Assembly: GCA_036897485.1 (NCBI GenBank) | Contig: JAYMTF010001916.1 | Location: 1-20,615, forward strand | Direction of reading: 5' to 3' | DNA length: 20,615 bases | DNA from: Pelargonium nanum | Lineage: Eukaryota > Streptophyta > Magnoliopsida > Geraniales > Geraniaceae | Shown here: positions 1 to 11,057 of the stretch, piece after piece | Layout: the number at the start of each line of letters is the position of its first letter | Numbering within the stretch: position 1 is the stretch's first letter | Notes under the pieces: model-generated | What the model was told of the DNA's origin: nothing | Seen by the model: the letters and a program-made list of their open reading frames with translations, nothing else | Database searches by the model: none | Made by a program: the position numbers and the translations under genes

Positions 1-31
<31 letters not shown>
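1..31. repeat. (TA)15 microsatellite
   Basis: Fifteen perfect TA units open the window and are broken at position 32. It lies beyond the 3' end of the kinase gene, whose transcription runs towards it. Such tracts are length-variable, and this copy may be truncated by the window edge. Confidence 0.95.
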
Positions 32-33
<2 letters not shown>

Positions 34-309
34 TGCTATAAGTCATATGTACAGAGAGAAAATTAAGTGGACAAATCTATTTGGTATAAACAAATAATTT
101 GTAGCTACTTACAGAGTATAAAACCCTCTTCCCTATTATATTGTGGTGAACTAAATCTGGAGAAAACTTTACTTCCTACAAAAACACTTGCTATACATGA
201 ATCATAGATGTTGGGGGAGACACTTCCTATCTCTCACCCTTTGCTGCATTGACTCACTGTAGAATATACTATAAGACTGAGACTGATAGAGATACAATCC
301 AGTCATCAA
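32..309 (-). other. 3'UTR / 3' flank of the kinase gene
   Basis: This AT-rich stretch follows the kinase stop codon on the minus strand. I see no canonical AATAAA on that strand before the TA repeat, so the polyadenylation site cannot be fixed. No coding signal is visible. Confidence 0.5.
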
Positions 310-3300
310 TCATCCAGCCCTGCGGCTGATGAAAGAAGTTCTATCTACCATTACTTGCTTCCCTTCAAAGCGTCCTTTCTCGATTCTTGTCTTGTCAAGA
401 CGTGATCGCCGAGAATACTCTTGGATCTTGCGGTCGTGATCCTTCAACATCTGATCCACATTGTTTGATGGACCCAGTAATGGCCCAGACACGTAAATCT
501 TGTTTCCCTTCTGTCCCCGAACATGCTGAAGAAAATATGAACAATGCATAGACAAGTAAGAATTAGAACTAAAGCCTATTGAAGTTCAATGTGGAAGAAA
601 AAGATTAAAGATTGGGAGGGAAATGAGGCTTATTGATATGTGTGACGTTTGAACCATAGTTATGTCAAGATACTAACCGGAATTTGTCCTTGCATACTAG
701 TTTTTCCCCCTCCATCTTGCTTGCGGGTGGGTTCAAATCCATTGAAAGATCTCTGGGACCTGCTTGCTTGGTTAAATGAATGAGGTTGTGATAGATCAAG
801 TTTTTCCTGGCAGGCATCAGGCAATGAAGTCCTGCTCGCTACGAAACCAGATAAAGAAGATAGGTTGGATCTGCCTGATGATACCATATCATCATGTTCC
901 TTTTTTGCCCTCACCCATCCATTCCCAGGAACCAATGGACCTGAATGTGAGATTCTTCTGTTCTGCTGGTGCTCCAAGAAATCTTTACTCGATTCTTTGA
1001 CAGGGTTGTCAATCACAAAACCAGAGCCAGCTCCATCCCGATAAGAGTGGAACATCTCACTACGGCTTGTGGAATTGGCTTGATTGCGTCTTTTCTGCAT
1101 ATGAAAGCCAATTATATTGAAACAACAGAGACAATAGAACATACAAGAGAATAGTATTAATGTATGTACACAAACACATTTTCAACAAAAAGGGAAGACG
1201 GAAGAAGATTAGGATTAAATTTTCAACTTAATATACTACATTTTTATACCCTATTTTCTTCTTTGTCGGACAGCATATATATGAATAATTTTTATCAGCT
1301 CCTTGTGGAGCAAAACAATGCCAGAACAAATATATGAGCCTTGTTTAAAAGTTACCTGCATTAACATGGCTATCTCAGCATTGGGGTTAGGTGCAGGAAT
1401 TCCTGAAGGTTCTCTTGGCTCTCTCCTTTCCTGCTCAACCCTCTGTCCCCTGCTTGCTCCTCGTCTGTGAAGACACAAATGAAATAGTATTATGAACACT
1501 ATTCTTAGATAGCAATAATTAAGGAAGGTTAACTTCAGCAGTCATTAGATTAATAAGAAACTTGAATTTCGTGACAGAGTGGAACCGAAGAAAGCTAATA
1601 ATCATATCAACAAGGCAACAAACAAAAAACTGAAGACAGAAGAATCATCAAGGCCCAGCTTTGGATTCCATGGTATCACTTCAAATGCTAGGCTTGCATC
1701 GACAACTCTCAATGAGAAAAAATTATGGGCAATCTCAAAGTTATGTCTTCTTGAATAAAAGAGTGACATCCATATTTATAAAGTCTTTGTATTCTATTCA
1801 GAACAATGACTTTTAAAATAGAACTATTCTAGAAACCAAATTTACAAAACTAAAGCCGCCAAAATTAGGCAAATATAATTCAAGTTATGTGAGTATTTTC
1901 TTTCTAAAGTAAGGGAAGATGAATAAACACAAGAATTTGTAATGTCCGAAAACATACTAGAAAACTTGTACCTTAATCTAGATTCTTCTTCCATCAATTT
2001 CACATCAAGCTCCTTGGTTGGAGGATATTTTGGCAAACTTGAAGGATCACAAGCAAGAGGTTTCGTTGTGAAAAACTGTAAAAAAAGAGAGGATATTATC
2101 CAAAACCATTTAATGAAATGATAAATAATATCACGCTAATCAAATGCATAATTTGCCACAACAATGCTTCATCCAAAACCATCTCATTGAATTATAAATA
2201 ACTTCACGATAATCAATTGCATAATTTGCCACAACTATCCTATACTTAACTTAAACTTATCAATTATATGACCCAAAAGCAAGAACTAAAAGGATTTAAA
2301 CCAGCGCCACTTTTCCCCACACTAGGAAGTCCTATTATGAGCCCGAGAGCCTAGTCCAACAGTAACAATTCACTTTTCTTGAAGCAGTCTTCATATTCTA
2401 GCAACCATTATCACTTCTGAAATTTCATACTTTAGCAAGTTTAGCCTTCCCGGTCCCACATAGACAAGACTTAGCCATCATATCAAAAGAGAATTATGTA
2501 CCTCACTATCAAGGGCAAGAGCTGCAGTTCCTCGATCAGCAGGATCCACAGCAAGTAAGGTCTCCAAAAGCCCAACAGCAGCAGCAGGAATTTGTCTAAA
2601 TGTTTCAGCTACACAACGTTTGTAAGGATGTATAGGCTTGAACACTGTTGAATGAGGTAGTTTAGAATTTCTCCAGTAATCCTCTGATGGCGAGCCACAA
2701 AGCCTAAAAATCTTATGCAGTTGCTCAACCTACAGGATGCATATAAAAACTTAAGGTTATTGTATAACAAGCAATTTATACCAAACTGCCAAGTGAGGTG
2801 ATTAACTTAAATGACACATGTTCATAATTGTGGGTGAGGAAGAGGATGAGAAAGAAGTTTGCTTCATCTCTATATTGAAACATAAAGAGAAGTTAACCAC
2901 GATGCATAGTAATGTTGCCATGGTCTACACCTCACCCTAATCCATAAATTTCAAAAAATACAAGACTGCAGCAGAGCAAAGTTACCAGTGCTTGATGTCT
3001 CTGTAACTGAAATATAATGCTAGGAAAGGTTGGGTGATGAATGATAACACGAACTACCATTTTTCTATTCTTCACCAGAACTTTCAAAAAATATAACATT
3101 TTCTTAAATTGGAAAGTGACTGATCAAGAAACTTATAATGGGTTAGTGCAAAGTCTGAAGGCATGAAAAATAACAAATACAGAAATTGCAAGAAACAAGT
3201 GAATAATCTTATTATCAAAAACACATGAAGCTGTCTCAAATTTAAATTCAAAATGAATGCGCCATTTTCCTTCTGAAACAAAACATGAACAAAACAAACA

Positions 3301-5123
3301 GTCCTCAGAATAAGCAATTTGTTAGGTCATACTTGTCTAGCATTATAATGGAGAAACTATGTCCCCCTTTTTCCTTTTGTGTTATGGCATTCATTCCAAG
3401 TAGTTGGAACAGTAAAGCATTCAATTATGCATGAATGGTGATAAAGTGTAATAAAAAAAAAGTAGTACCTCCGTTTTTCCAGGTAAGATAGGCTTGCCAG
3501 CATATAGTTCTCCAAGTATGCAGCCAGTGCTCCATAAATCCACAGCAACATCATAATGACAGGCTCCAAGAAGAAGTTCTGGTGGTCGGTACCAAAGAGT
3601 CACCACTCGACTTGTCAAAGGCACACCATTTTGGGCATTGAAAAAGCTTGCCAACCCAAAATCCGCAATCTTCAAGATGCCATTATTGTCGATAAGAAGA
3701 TTTGAACCTTTTATGTCTCGATGCAGAACACCATGGCTATGACAATGGTCAAGACCATTTAGAAGCTGCTGCATATAGCACTTAACCTAACATAGATAAA
3801 AGTATTGTTAAGTGTTATCAGAACCAACAAGTTTTGCAGTTGCTTGTATCAACTAAATTTAAGGAAAATACCAAAGCCACATTAGGATAATAATATTTGT
3901 TAAGAACCTAAAAAGCATAAAATCAGATTGACAAAAGAAAGAGAACCACAAAACAACATACAATACCTGAGATTCTGTGAACTTCAGACCAGGACGTGAA
4001 GCTAGTCCTGTAAGATCATGTTCCATATACTCAAAAACAAGGTACAATCTGGAAGATGTCGGTGATGCGATCAAGCCTTTTAACTTTATTATATTTGGGT
4101 GATCAAGTCTGCGCAGAATGATGATTTCCCTTGCCATAAACTTGACACTCTCAGCATCAAGATAATCAAACCGTACTTTCTTTAGAGCAACCATAGTATT
4201 ATTAACGGTATCACGAGCCTTGAAAACATTACTATATGTTCCTTGGCCAATCTGCAAGAATAAGACACCATCACACAAGACACAAAAGCAAGAAAAAATA
4301 TAGCAACACAGAGATTAATTAAATGCAATCCCTCTTCTGAATAAATTTCTAGTCGCTATATGCAATACAATTTTCATTGATTAGGAAATTATTTTCCTGG
4401 GGAAAGGGCGTTCACCGTCTTTATATGATTAGGCTTTTGTGCAAAGGATTAATTATACATAAAGGGTATAGAGAGCTTTCATTACATTTCTGTCTACCTT
4501 GCATATTATTTGGCTAAAAAGTTTGAAATAAACAGAATATCTTTCTTGAAACAAGAATCCCGATAAGTATAGTAGAAACAAAAACTTGGTTTTGAACTTC
4601 AACAGAGCAATAATGCAAAAAAAACGGTTCCCTAGACTGATCATCATGCAATCCTCAAATGACACAATGCAAATAAAGCATAAAATGGTAAAAGGTTACA
4701 TACTTTATCAATCTTCTCATAATTTTCCGCACAAAGTGGTACCCATCCCTTGATAGCTTCACCTGCCACTGCAGAAAGCCAAGTCGGCCATCCTGCTGCA
4801 ACTTGCTCACAAACTGTAGCCTTTGGAACCCTTCCTGAACCAGGATGGTTGACAATACTAACTTCAGATGTTTCTGTCCTCTCCTTCATCCTCTCAAACT
4901 GATCATTACCGCACAACCTCATCGAGTCATTCACATTCTTGTCAATTAACATAATCTTTATATCAGCACGGTCTAGCTTATCCTTCATTCGAAGTCCATC
5001 CTCTCTTCTAGAAGAATTAACTCTTGGCACACGTAATTCAGATGATCCTTTACTTGATAGCCTATCTCTTGGGCTCTCCCGGCTATCTTCCACAGCCGAA
5101 GACTTCGAATACATGCAACCCAT
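310..5123 (-). CDS. CDK-like serine/threonine protein kinase (At1g54610/IBS1 type), 8 coding exons
   Basis: Eight exons joined at GT-AG sites (5123-4704, 4251-3967, 3786-3469, 2729-2502, 2075-1972, 1464-1356, 1094-678, 525-310) give 698 residues ending in TGA. All introns are phase 0 except 1971-1465 (phase 2). Seen: MGC start, fitting N-myristoylation and Cys3 palmitoylation; a pre-kinase [17 protein letters not shown] block (111-127); Gly loop GQGTYS (142-147) with CDK2 T14/Y15 equivalents T145/Y146; Lys164 in VALKK; C-helix Glu182; HRD 257-259 with Lys261 and Asn264; DFG 277-279; T-loop Thr293; PPE 303-305; Asp318. The kinase domain spans about 141-420. The tail keeps the family motifs SGPL and [11 protein letters not shown]. 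Known: this plant family phosphorylates Ser/Thr, and one Arabidopsis member, IBS1, acts in BABA priming. Inferred: an active membrane-associated kinase; substrate and cyclin need are unknown. The start has an optimal context after splicing (A at -3, G at +4). The length fits the family. Exon joins are by eye, but family conservation runs through every junction. Confidence 0.93.
2099..2240. repeat. diverged tandem duplication inside a kinase intron
   Basis: Two adjoining copies (2099-2171 and 2172-2240, offset 73 bp) share TCCAAAACCAT, ATAAATAA, ATCACG/TTCACG and GCATAATTTGCCACAAC blocks with scattered changes. The pair lies in the intron between exons 4 and 5 (2501-2076), close to its 3' end. 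It does not touch the splice sites. Confidence 0.85.
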
Positions 5124-5644
5124 GGTCTGTAATACAGAAAATATCCTTTCCCCAATTCACAGAAGCAATTCACTCCTCAAAAACTCCAACTTTAGCAATA
5201 CCCATCACAAATAATGGAAATCCATAATCACCCAAAGCCAATCCAGCCAAAAAAAAAAATCACACTTCTCTCAACTATACCCAAACCCAATTCACAAACA
5301 AAAACTCAACCCTTGAACCTGATAGCATATGACCAATAACCAGTCTTGCCTAAACTTCAAATTCACCCAATACCCAAATCACCAATCACCAATCACCAAT
5401 CAAAAACTTAAAAACTCAAAATTTGATCCAAAAATTAAAGATAAAGCCAAAAAAATCCAAACTTTATCTTCACTGCTCAGTGGTTCTGGGTAACACGACA
5501 GTTAAGCAATCCAATTCTTTTCTTTATAATACAGAGGAATCAATGAGCAGTACCTTGAATTGCAGAACGTATGCGAGAAGAGATACTTAATTGGCAAGAA
5601 ACTGAGGAGGCTTCTTTGGTTTGATCACAATCCAATCGACACAT
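5083..5644 (-). promoter_or_regulatory. upstream ORF overlapping the kinase start (exists after splicing)
   Basis: In the leader exon an ATG at 5644-5642 opens 30 codons plus one base up to the donor at 5554. Joined to 5126, the frame continues past the kinase ATG in another frame and stops at TAG 5085-5083, 44 codons in all, overlapping the kinase ORF by 41 nt. The context of the upstream ATG is weak (C at -3, T at +4), while the kinase ATG is strong (A at -3, G at +4), so leaky scanning could reach it. An in-frame ATG at 5767 would extend the frame if transcription starts further upstream. Presence depends on the real start site. Confidence 0.5.
5127..5553 (-). other. 5'UTR intron of the kinase gene
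   Basis: On the minus strand a donor (CAAG|GTACTG, GT at 5553-5552) and an acceptor (TGTATTACAG, AG at 5128-5127) bound a 427-bp intron. Its 3' end lies three bases upstream of the kinase ATG. The inside is A/C-rich on the plus strand (pyrimidine- and T-rich in the sense direction), with a tandem CACCAATCACCAATCA stretch near 5380-5400. Leader introns directly before the ATG are common in plants and often raise expression. The splice sites are convincing, but there is no transcript evidence here. Confidence 0.7.
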
Positions 5645-5695
5645 ATGAAACGCGTATTGAGACAGATACGAGATATACAAAGGTAATGCTTTTTT

Positions 5696-5706
5696 TATAT
5701 ATATAA
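5696..5706 (-). promoter_or_regulatory. candidate TATA box of the kinase gene, with a W-box upstream
   Basis: The minus strand reads GTTATATATATAA here, about 140 bp upstream of the leader intron donor, which would place transcription start near 5665-5670. A W-box core (TTGACT, minus strand, 5734-5739) lies about 30 bp further upstream. Start sites further upstream, near 5790, are also possible because the region 5780-5850 is CT/GT-rich like many TATA-less plant leaders. Confidence 0.35.
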
Positions 5707-5823
5707 CAGACGGTTTTTCGCCGGCTTTGCCCCAGTCAACACGACCCACTTTCTGTGTATCAATCAATGAATATTGTATTCATACACTTTCTCTCCACTT
5801 TCTCTCTCTACTGTGATGTGTTT

Positions 5824-5842
5824 GTGTTGTGTTGTGTTGTGT
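5824..5842. repeat. (GTGTT)n short tandem repeat upstream of the kinase gene
   Basis: Three perfect GTGTT units plus a partial one, in a GT-rich run from about 5816 to 5845. It sits just upstream of the likely kinase core promoter, so length variation could affect it. No function is visible. Confidence 0.8.
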
Positions 5843-5849
5843 GGAGGTG

Positions 5850-8162
5850 AAGAAAGAGAAAGAGGTTGGTTTTGGGTTCCAAAAAGCAGCGTCGTTGAGG
5901 CCTCTTTTGGTGCTTTATTTTTATTGGCTTCTTAATGACCAACTAAAAATAGAGGGTCAATTTTGTCATTAAATCTAGTTGGTCATATGCCACAAAATTA
6001 ACTATTTACAACACTACTCGATCTATATACATGAACCAATTATCAGTTGCTATACTTTTGCTAAGCACTTCTTTTTTTATCATACTAAATTCATCATCTT
6101 AGATAATTTTCCATTTTTATTAAATTTATTTACTCTCCATTCAATAAGTAGTTATATAAGAGAACATTGAGCACTAATTACAATACACTTAATTTTAAGT
6201 ATTTTCAAGTAAATTCTTAGATAATTATAACATGTTAATATATCTTTCATATTCAAAATAAGATTGATCTGATAAGTTTTAAACCCATTTAATAAGTTGG
6301 ATAAAAGTTGGACATATTATTTGTTATCATCTAAAACATATTCAAATTATGTTCTTATTTAGTGAGTTCTAAACTAGTCTTTTTACTTCTTTCTTCTAGC
6401 TAGTGGCTGTTACAACTAAGTTTAACAACTTCACAAGACTTTATTCTTCTTACATTTATTGCAATAATAGTAAATATAACATAATTTTCATTTGTAATGA
6501 ACATTTTTTTTACCGTCATACATTTTCTATTCATTTCATAAAAATAATTTTGTATTAACATGTCTTATATATGCGTCTCAAAAGCATTTTTCTTTGTTTT
6601 TGTTGGCAAACAATTATAGTTTTTAGAAGTTTGTTTGAAGTCACTTATAGTCTTTGATAAATGTTATCAAACATTCACATAACATCAATTTGTAGTACCT
6701 GCTAAACACTGGACGATAAGAAGTTAACCAATTTATAAAATCACGTGGCACACAGTCTTTTACATCTAGCTCCCACATAAGACGTTAAACATTAAAAATG
6801 TCGTTTGAAATTATAAATTATTAATAGATACTCATGTATATTATGTACGGATGTCTACGTGTCTGTGCATCCTCATCTTAGTTTTGTTTGTGGCCTTTGA
6901 TTTTAGTCTTGTAATATAAACTCAATATATATCCATCGATTACAACTTGGTGAGAAATCTTCTTTGATTTTTAAATTGTCATTATTATACATATTGGAAG
7001 AAAACAATATAGCAAAGTTTAAAAGAAATATGCTATTTTCTTGGACTCCAATTGACCTCATTTCGATTTAAATATTGATCCTTTTTTTCAATTAACATTA
7101 TGTGAATTGTGTGTATAATGGGCCAAAAATGGTATCCAAGAAGCTTCCTTTGGAGCTATTTGGGTTTTTCATCAAATGATTATTTTAGTAAATCTTCAAA
7201 TATTCTTTTCCACGGAAGATTAGTAAGAATTGAAAGTGAGTACGTGGGCAAAACGCGGTTGGTATTGACTTTGAAATGAAATTGGACCAATTTGAATGCA
7301 ATATGGTTTTTTGCAATTTGATCCTAAAATCTGTCACTATTATTCCACAAACAATTGATTGCGGTACTAAGCGTGTATTGTACGGCCAACACTACGGTAA
7401 TTATGCTCATGATTTACATGTTACATATTGATAATTTTTTTTTTAAGAAACACGAGAATAAGTTAAGTCAGTCAAAATATGATATCATGTTCGATTTTAT
7501 ATTTACGTGTTTCAATTAATTTGTACAAGCTTGACAACAGTTAAATTTTGAGTTTTATAAATGCAAAACTTTAGTTAAGCTAAAAGTTAATTGACTTAGG
7601 ACCATTGCTTGCATTTATTTTTATTGTGTTTTAAATGTTTTATTATAAACTAAATTTTTGATAATTAATCTTTTAAACCGCCCTTATTATACTTTAACAA
7701 AACTGTACTTATTGTTGTATGTGCAAATGAATGCATTTTTATATGCTTATTTTTGTATTTTGGTAATAATACATTATGCTTTCAGTTGGTTAATCAGAAA
7801 CAAACGATTCACACTCACCTAACAAAAATTCATAACATGTACATCTGGATATTAAGATGAACAAAAAATTATATAACAATTATTCTACCAAGTAATCAAT
7901 GCCAAAAACTATGATGTTAAACTCAAGAAATACAACAATTAGCAGTGTGTGTTGATAAATACACCATACAAAATTATTGTATACTATATGATTAGTACTC
8001 AATAAAGATTTAATACTTATAACATGTTTGTCACACAACTTCTACCAACACTCACTCCATTATGTTCAAATCGCAAACGTACAAATGTAATTATTTTGTG
8101 GGGTTTTCTAACTACTGATCACGACCTTTTACATAGAAAAGTCTCTTTACTATTATCTTTGT
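5850..8162. other. AT-rich intergenic spacer
   Basis: I see no coding frame of useful length, no RNA gene and no clear repeat boundary over these 2.3 kb. The first 100 bp probably belong to the distal kinase promoter and include a CCAAT motif on the minus strand near 5925. The rest is low-complexity AT-rich DNA. Confidence 0.6.
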
Positions 8163-8512
8163 CCCTTCTTCAAAACTAACCCATTAAAAATCAATTATAT
8201 ATTATACAAATCTGTGATTACATAAACTAGCTGATAGGGTTTGGTTTTGCTCTCCACCAAATTATTAGATTCTCCAAATATCTAATATTTAAACCTTAAT
8301 AATTGTTCTTTATCACCTTTTTGCACCACAATACTATATATATCAAGCTCGAACTCCAAAATAAAGTTTTTATTGGACAACCTCTACCATTGAAAATTCA
8401 GAACTCTTCCATGCATGCATGTGACCCTTCTTCAAAACTAAACCACAAGCTGTTGAAAATTAATTATTGTCTCTGTGTATATCATAGAGCTATTAGGGTT
8501 TGGTTTGCTCCT
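8163..8512. repeat. diverged direct duplication of a ~90-bp segment with telo-box motifs
   Basis: Copy 1 (about 8163-8254) and copy 2 (about 8425-8512) both begin with CCCTTCTTCAAAACTAA and end with TAGGGTTTGGTTTTGCTC or a one-base-shorter version. Similar AT-rich sequence lies between these ends. The offset is about 260 bp. Each copy carries AAACCCTA (telo-box) on the minus strand. No gene is adjacent on either side, so a promoter role is unproven. Confidence 0.75.
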
Positions 8513-9250
8513 TATGATCACACTGTTGCTAGCTTTAATTTATAGAGTTGACAGATAGAGTCAGTGTATCTACTTTGCTAATACAGGATCTATCTTTTAA
8601 TGCATTTAGCAAACCTTACCAAGAACAATTAATATAATTTTTAACTAATTAATTAACCAGCTAGCAATATTGCCTCATTTTGATGAATATGACATCACTT
8701 AGTGGCTAAAATATGGGTTTCAATTGCTATCATATCAATGGGTGGAGATGTGTAGAAAGTCAAGGAACCATATGGCCTCCATTAATACCATAATAAACTC
8801 CTATCTTTATTCATGAACAACTTGCAACCTCTACTACTACTTCTAGATCTTCTATCTATCATTAACACCACATTTATGCCCTACATGAAATAGACTATAC
8901 CTACTCCATGTTTTGTCAAAAGAAATCAACTGTGCTTAGTCATGATAGGAGACAAAAGATAGTGGCAAGTGTGAAAAAAAATCACCAAACAGAAAGAGAG
9001 CTTGTGACTAATTAAAGAATGACTTCAACTTTTGTCCTGAACACGATTTTTAAATTAAAATAGAAACCTTTCTTTTGTTAGTAGAAAATCCGGCTAAAAA
9101 AGCAAGTTAGTTAAATTTGTGTTAACAAACAAAGTTATCACATATTAAAAACATAATTGCACGTACTGTTTCTCTCTATCCCTTTAGAGCACTTAGGCAC
9201 ATGTTTGTAAAGTGACTCGTCTTCATCTTGGACACGAAGGGTGGGTAGAG
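8513..9250. other. AT-rich intergenic spacer
   Basis: No coding frame, RNA gene or repeat is evident. Short CT-rich runs near 8830-8860 (CTACTACTACTTCTAGATC) are low complexity. Confidence 0.5.
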
Positions 9251-9600
9251 TTTTTTTATCAGCAAGCGGTACTTTATTAATAAATTCGAGAGAAAAAATA
9301 AAGTACAAGTGACAAGAGTAAAAAAGCTCCAATAAAAGTGAGTACGAATAAACTCATGCCCTAAAATGCCTTAAAATAAGAGAAAAAAAGGAGAGAATGA
9401 AAAGAAAATGAGAATGAGGAGGCCGGAGATGACCGAAACCATGGCATGGGCAGAGATAGCCTACTTCAATTGGCGAGATTGTTGAAGTGATTCTGCGTTT
9501 AGAATCTAAATATGCACGATAATTTCCTCTTCCGTGATGCACATAAAATTTGACATTGTTCATTGTTGAACAACAACCCATCAAAGTTTTCGAACTCGTA
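9251..9600 (-). mobile_element. probable 3' end of a LINE-like (polyA) retroelement
   Basis: Read on the minus strand, the segment ends in a T/A-rich 3'UTR-like stretch with TTATTAATAAAGTACC, then TTGCTGAT followed by seven A (plus-strand T7 at 9251-9257). That arrangement, an AATAAA-bearing tail leading into GATAAAAAAA, resembles plant non-LTR element 3' ends as I remember them. Upstream is a 76-codon frame (9584-9354) of more mixed composition, with no reverse-transcriptase motif. The 5' limit and target-site duplication could not be found. It could instead be a processed pseudogene tail. Confidence 0.4.
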
Positions 9601-10170
9601 ATAGAAACTCAAATAGAGCGGTAAACTTAAGTTGACTAGATAGAAAAAACTAAACAAAGAGATTGAGTTTTCATTTCAGCTTTGATCTCATTCGTATGTA
9701 AATATGACATTGCGCGCTTTGATAGTCAATAGCGTGAGAATTTAAATAAAATATGGCTTTTAATATCAAGATATGAGTTAAGGCAGTACGCGGTATTTTC
9801 TTTTTTTTTTTTGGGTTAGACTATATATGTATTAAAGTATACAAGAGAAATTTAGGTAAGAAATGTGTCCTCTCATTTATGTGTTTGCTCTTTACAATAG
9901 AATTCAGTGAAAATTAACTTTAGTAGTTGGTTTCCTAAAGGAATATAGTGTTAGTGCAGTCGTCAATGAATTCAAATTAAACCCACTACATTTTTTGTAG
10001 TTGTATCCAATGTTGAGGGAGCTAAATACTTGGATGTCTGGAAGGACGCATGTACAGGTTTTGCATTTTCCGCCCCCAACTCCCCATCCTTGTATTTATT
10101 TTCTTTCTCAATTATCCGTCAGAGAATAATTCTCGCCCCATCTCTTTTTTGATCAAATACCCATTAGAAA
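9601..10170. other. AT-rich intergenic spacer
   Basis: No coding, RNA or repeat feature is recognised. It separates the LINE-like tail from a GC-richer patch and may contain more of the same element in decayed form. Confidence 0.4.
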
Positions 10171-10174
10171 TGAT

Positions 10175-10260
10175 CATGAAGCGAATAGACCCGTAACCCG
10201 TAAATCTCCGCCACGTTTGGAGCGGGAATTCCCGCTTAAAGAGATAATAGGGATCGGACA
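10175..10260. repeat. GC-richer patch with a 16-bp perfect palindrome
   Basis: AGCGGGAATTCCCGCT at 10221-10236 equals its own reverse complement. It lies in a patch containing ACCCGTAACCCGTAAATC and GGGATCGGAC, unlike the flanking AT-rich DNA. Each arm contains GCGGGAA/TTCCCGC, which matches the core of E2F sites. The wording also resembles CCCG-rich dispersed repeats of plants, so a transposon remnant is the alternative. No confident coding frame overlaps it. Confidence 0.45.
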
Positions 10261-10572
10261 AGGAATAATATTTGTGCAATTAGTGTACGCATACACACGT
10301 ATATTCTTAGCTAAATTATTCGGGAAAATAGATGTCAAATTGGAATCATGTTTCAATGACTTAGTTGAAGGATCCAACAATCAAAGCAATTGAAGGGATT
10401 GGTTGAATTATTTAATGGAGTTTGACTTTTATACAATTGAATTATTGTTATTCAATTTTCTTGACATACATATCGGCCAAAATTTATGCTCTCTTTTTTC
10501 TGTAAAAAATACTACTTCTATAATGCTGTAGGAGTAATTGACCAAATGATAAAATATGGAAACCAATCATTT

Positions 10573-10615
10573 AACTATCAATCGAATTTTCCTTAAAAAA
10601 AAACTATCAATCGAA
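10573..10615. repeat. short direct repeat pair (14 bp)
   Basis: AACTATCAATCGAA occurs at 10573-10586 and again at 10602-10615, separated by a T/A-rich linker. It is probably replication slippage. Confidence 0.8.
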
Positions 10616-10699
10616 ATAGTTATGCCGACATATTTCCCTAATTAAAATTAATTTAACTCATATATAATATAAAATAAAATATTCAAAAAACAAAAGGTT

Positions 10700-11057
10700 A
10701 GAGATGATTAGATGTATGTTATTCGACCAAAAGTAGTCCCCAACAACCCAATTCAGTTTCACAATAGAAACACAAATCCAAAACCTAGCTTAAACCTCTA
10801 ACAATTTCAACAATCAATCTTCCAAAATTCAGCCCTGAAACCTGAACTATATGCACACAAGACGTCAAATTCAATCTTAATAAAACCCACATGCACGCAC
10901 AAATTCTCCCCCAAACTTACATAAAACAGTTTCTTCACACTAATTTCATAAACCAACTAAAATTCAATCACTATCTACCAAGTACTTCTCACTTGACCAC
11001 TTAGAAATTGAAAATTTCTCAAACACTAACTTTGTAGACGAAAGAGAACTCACAAAT
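10700..11057 (-). other. intron-like sequence after the orphan exon
   Basis: In the sense (minus) direction this stretch is T/G-rich, with GGGTTTTATTAAG, AGGTTTCAGGGC and TTTAAGCTAGG, as in plant first introns. Possible acceptors (TTTCAG, GCTAG) lead into no open frame I can recognise. It is unlike the plain AT-rich spacer on either side. Confidence 0.35.

Noticed and set aside
776..1154. Plus-strand frames of 74 and 61 codons over the kinase tail exon
   Set aside because: They are antisense to an exon that is firmly assigned by splice sites and family motifs.
8731..8760. ATGGGTGGAGATGTGTAGAAAG, resembling an NBS-LRR P-loop site targeted by miR482
   Set aside because: Agreement is partial, no coding frame surrounds it, and no pairing arm was seen nearby for a hairpin.
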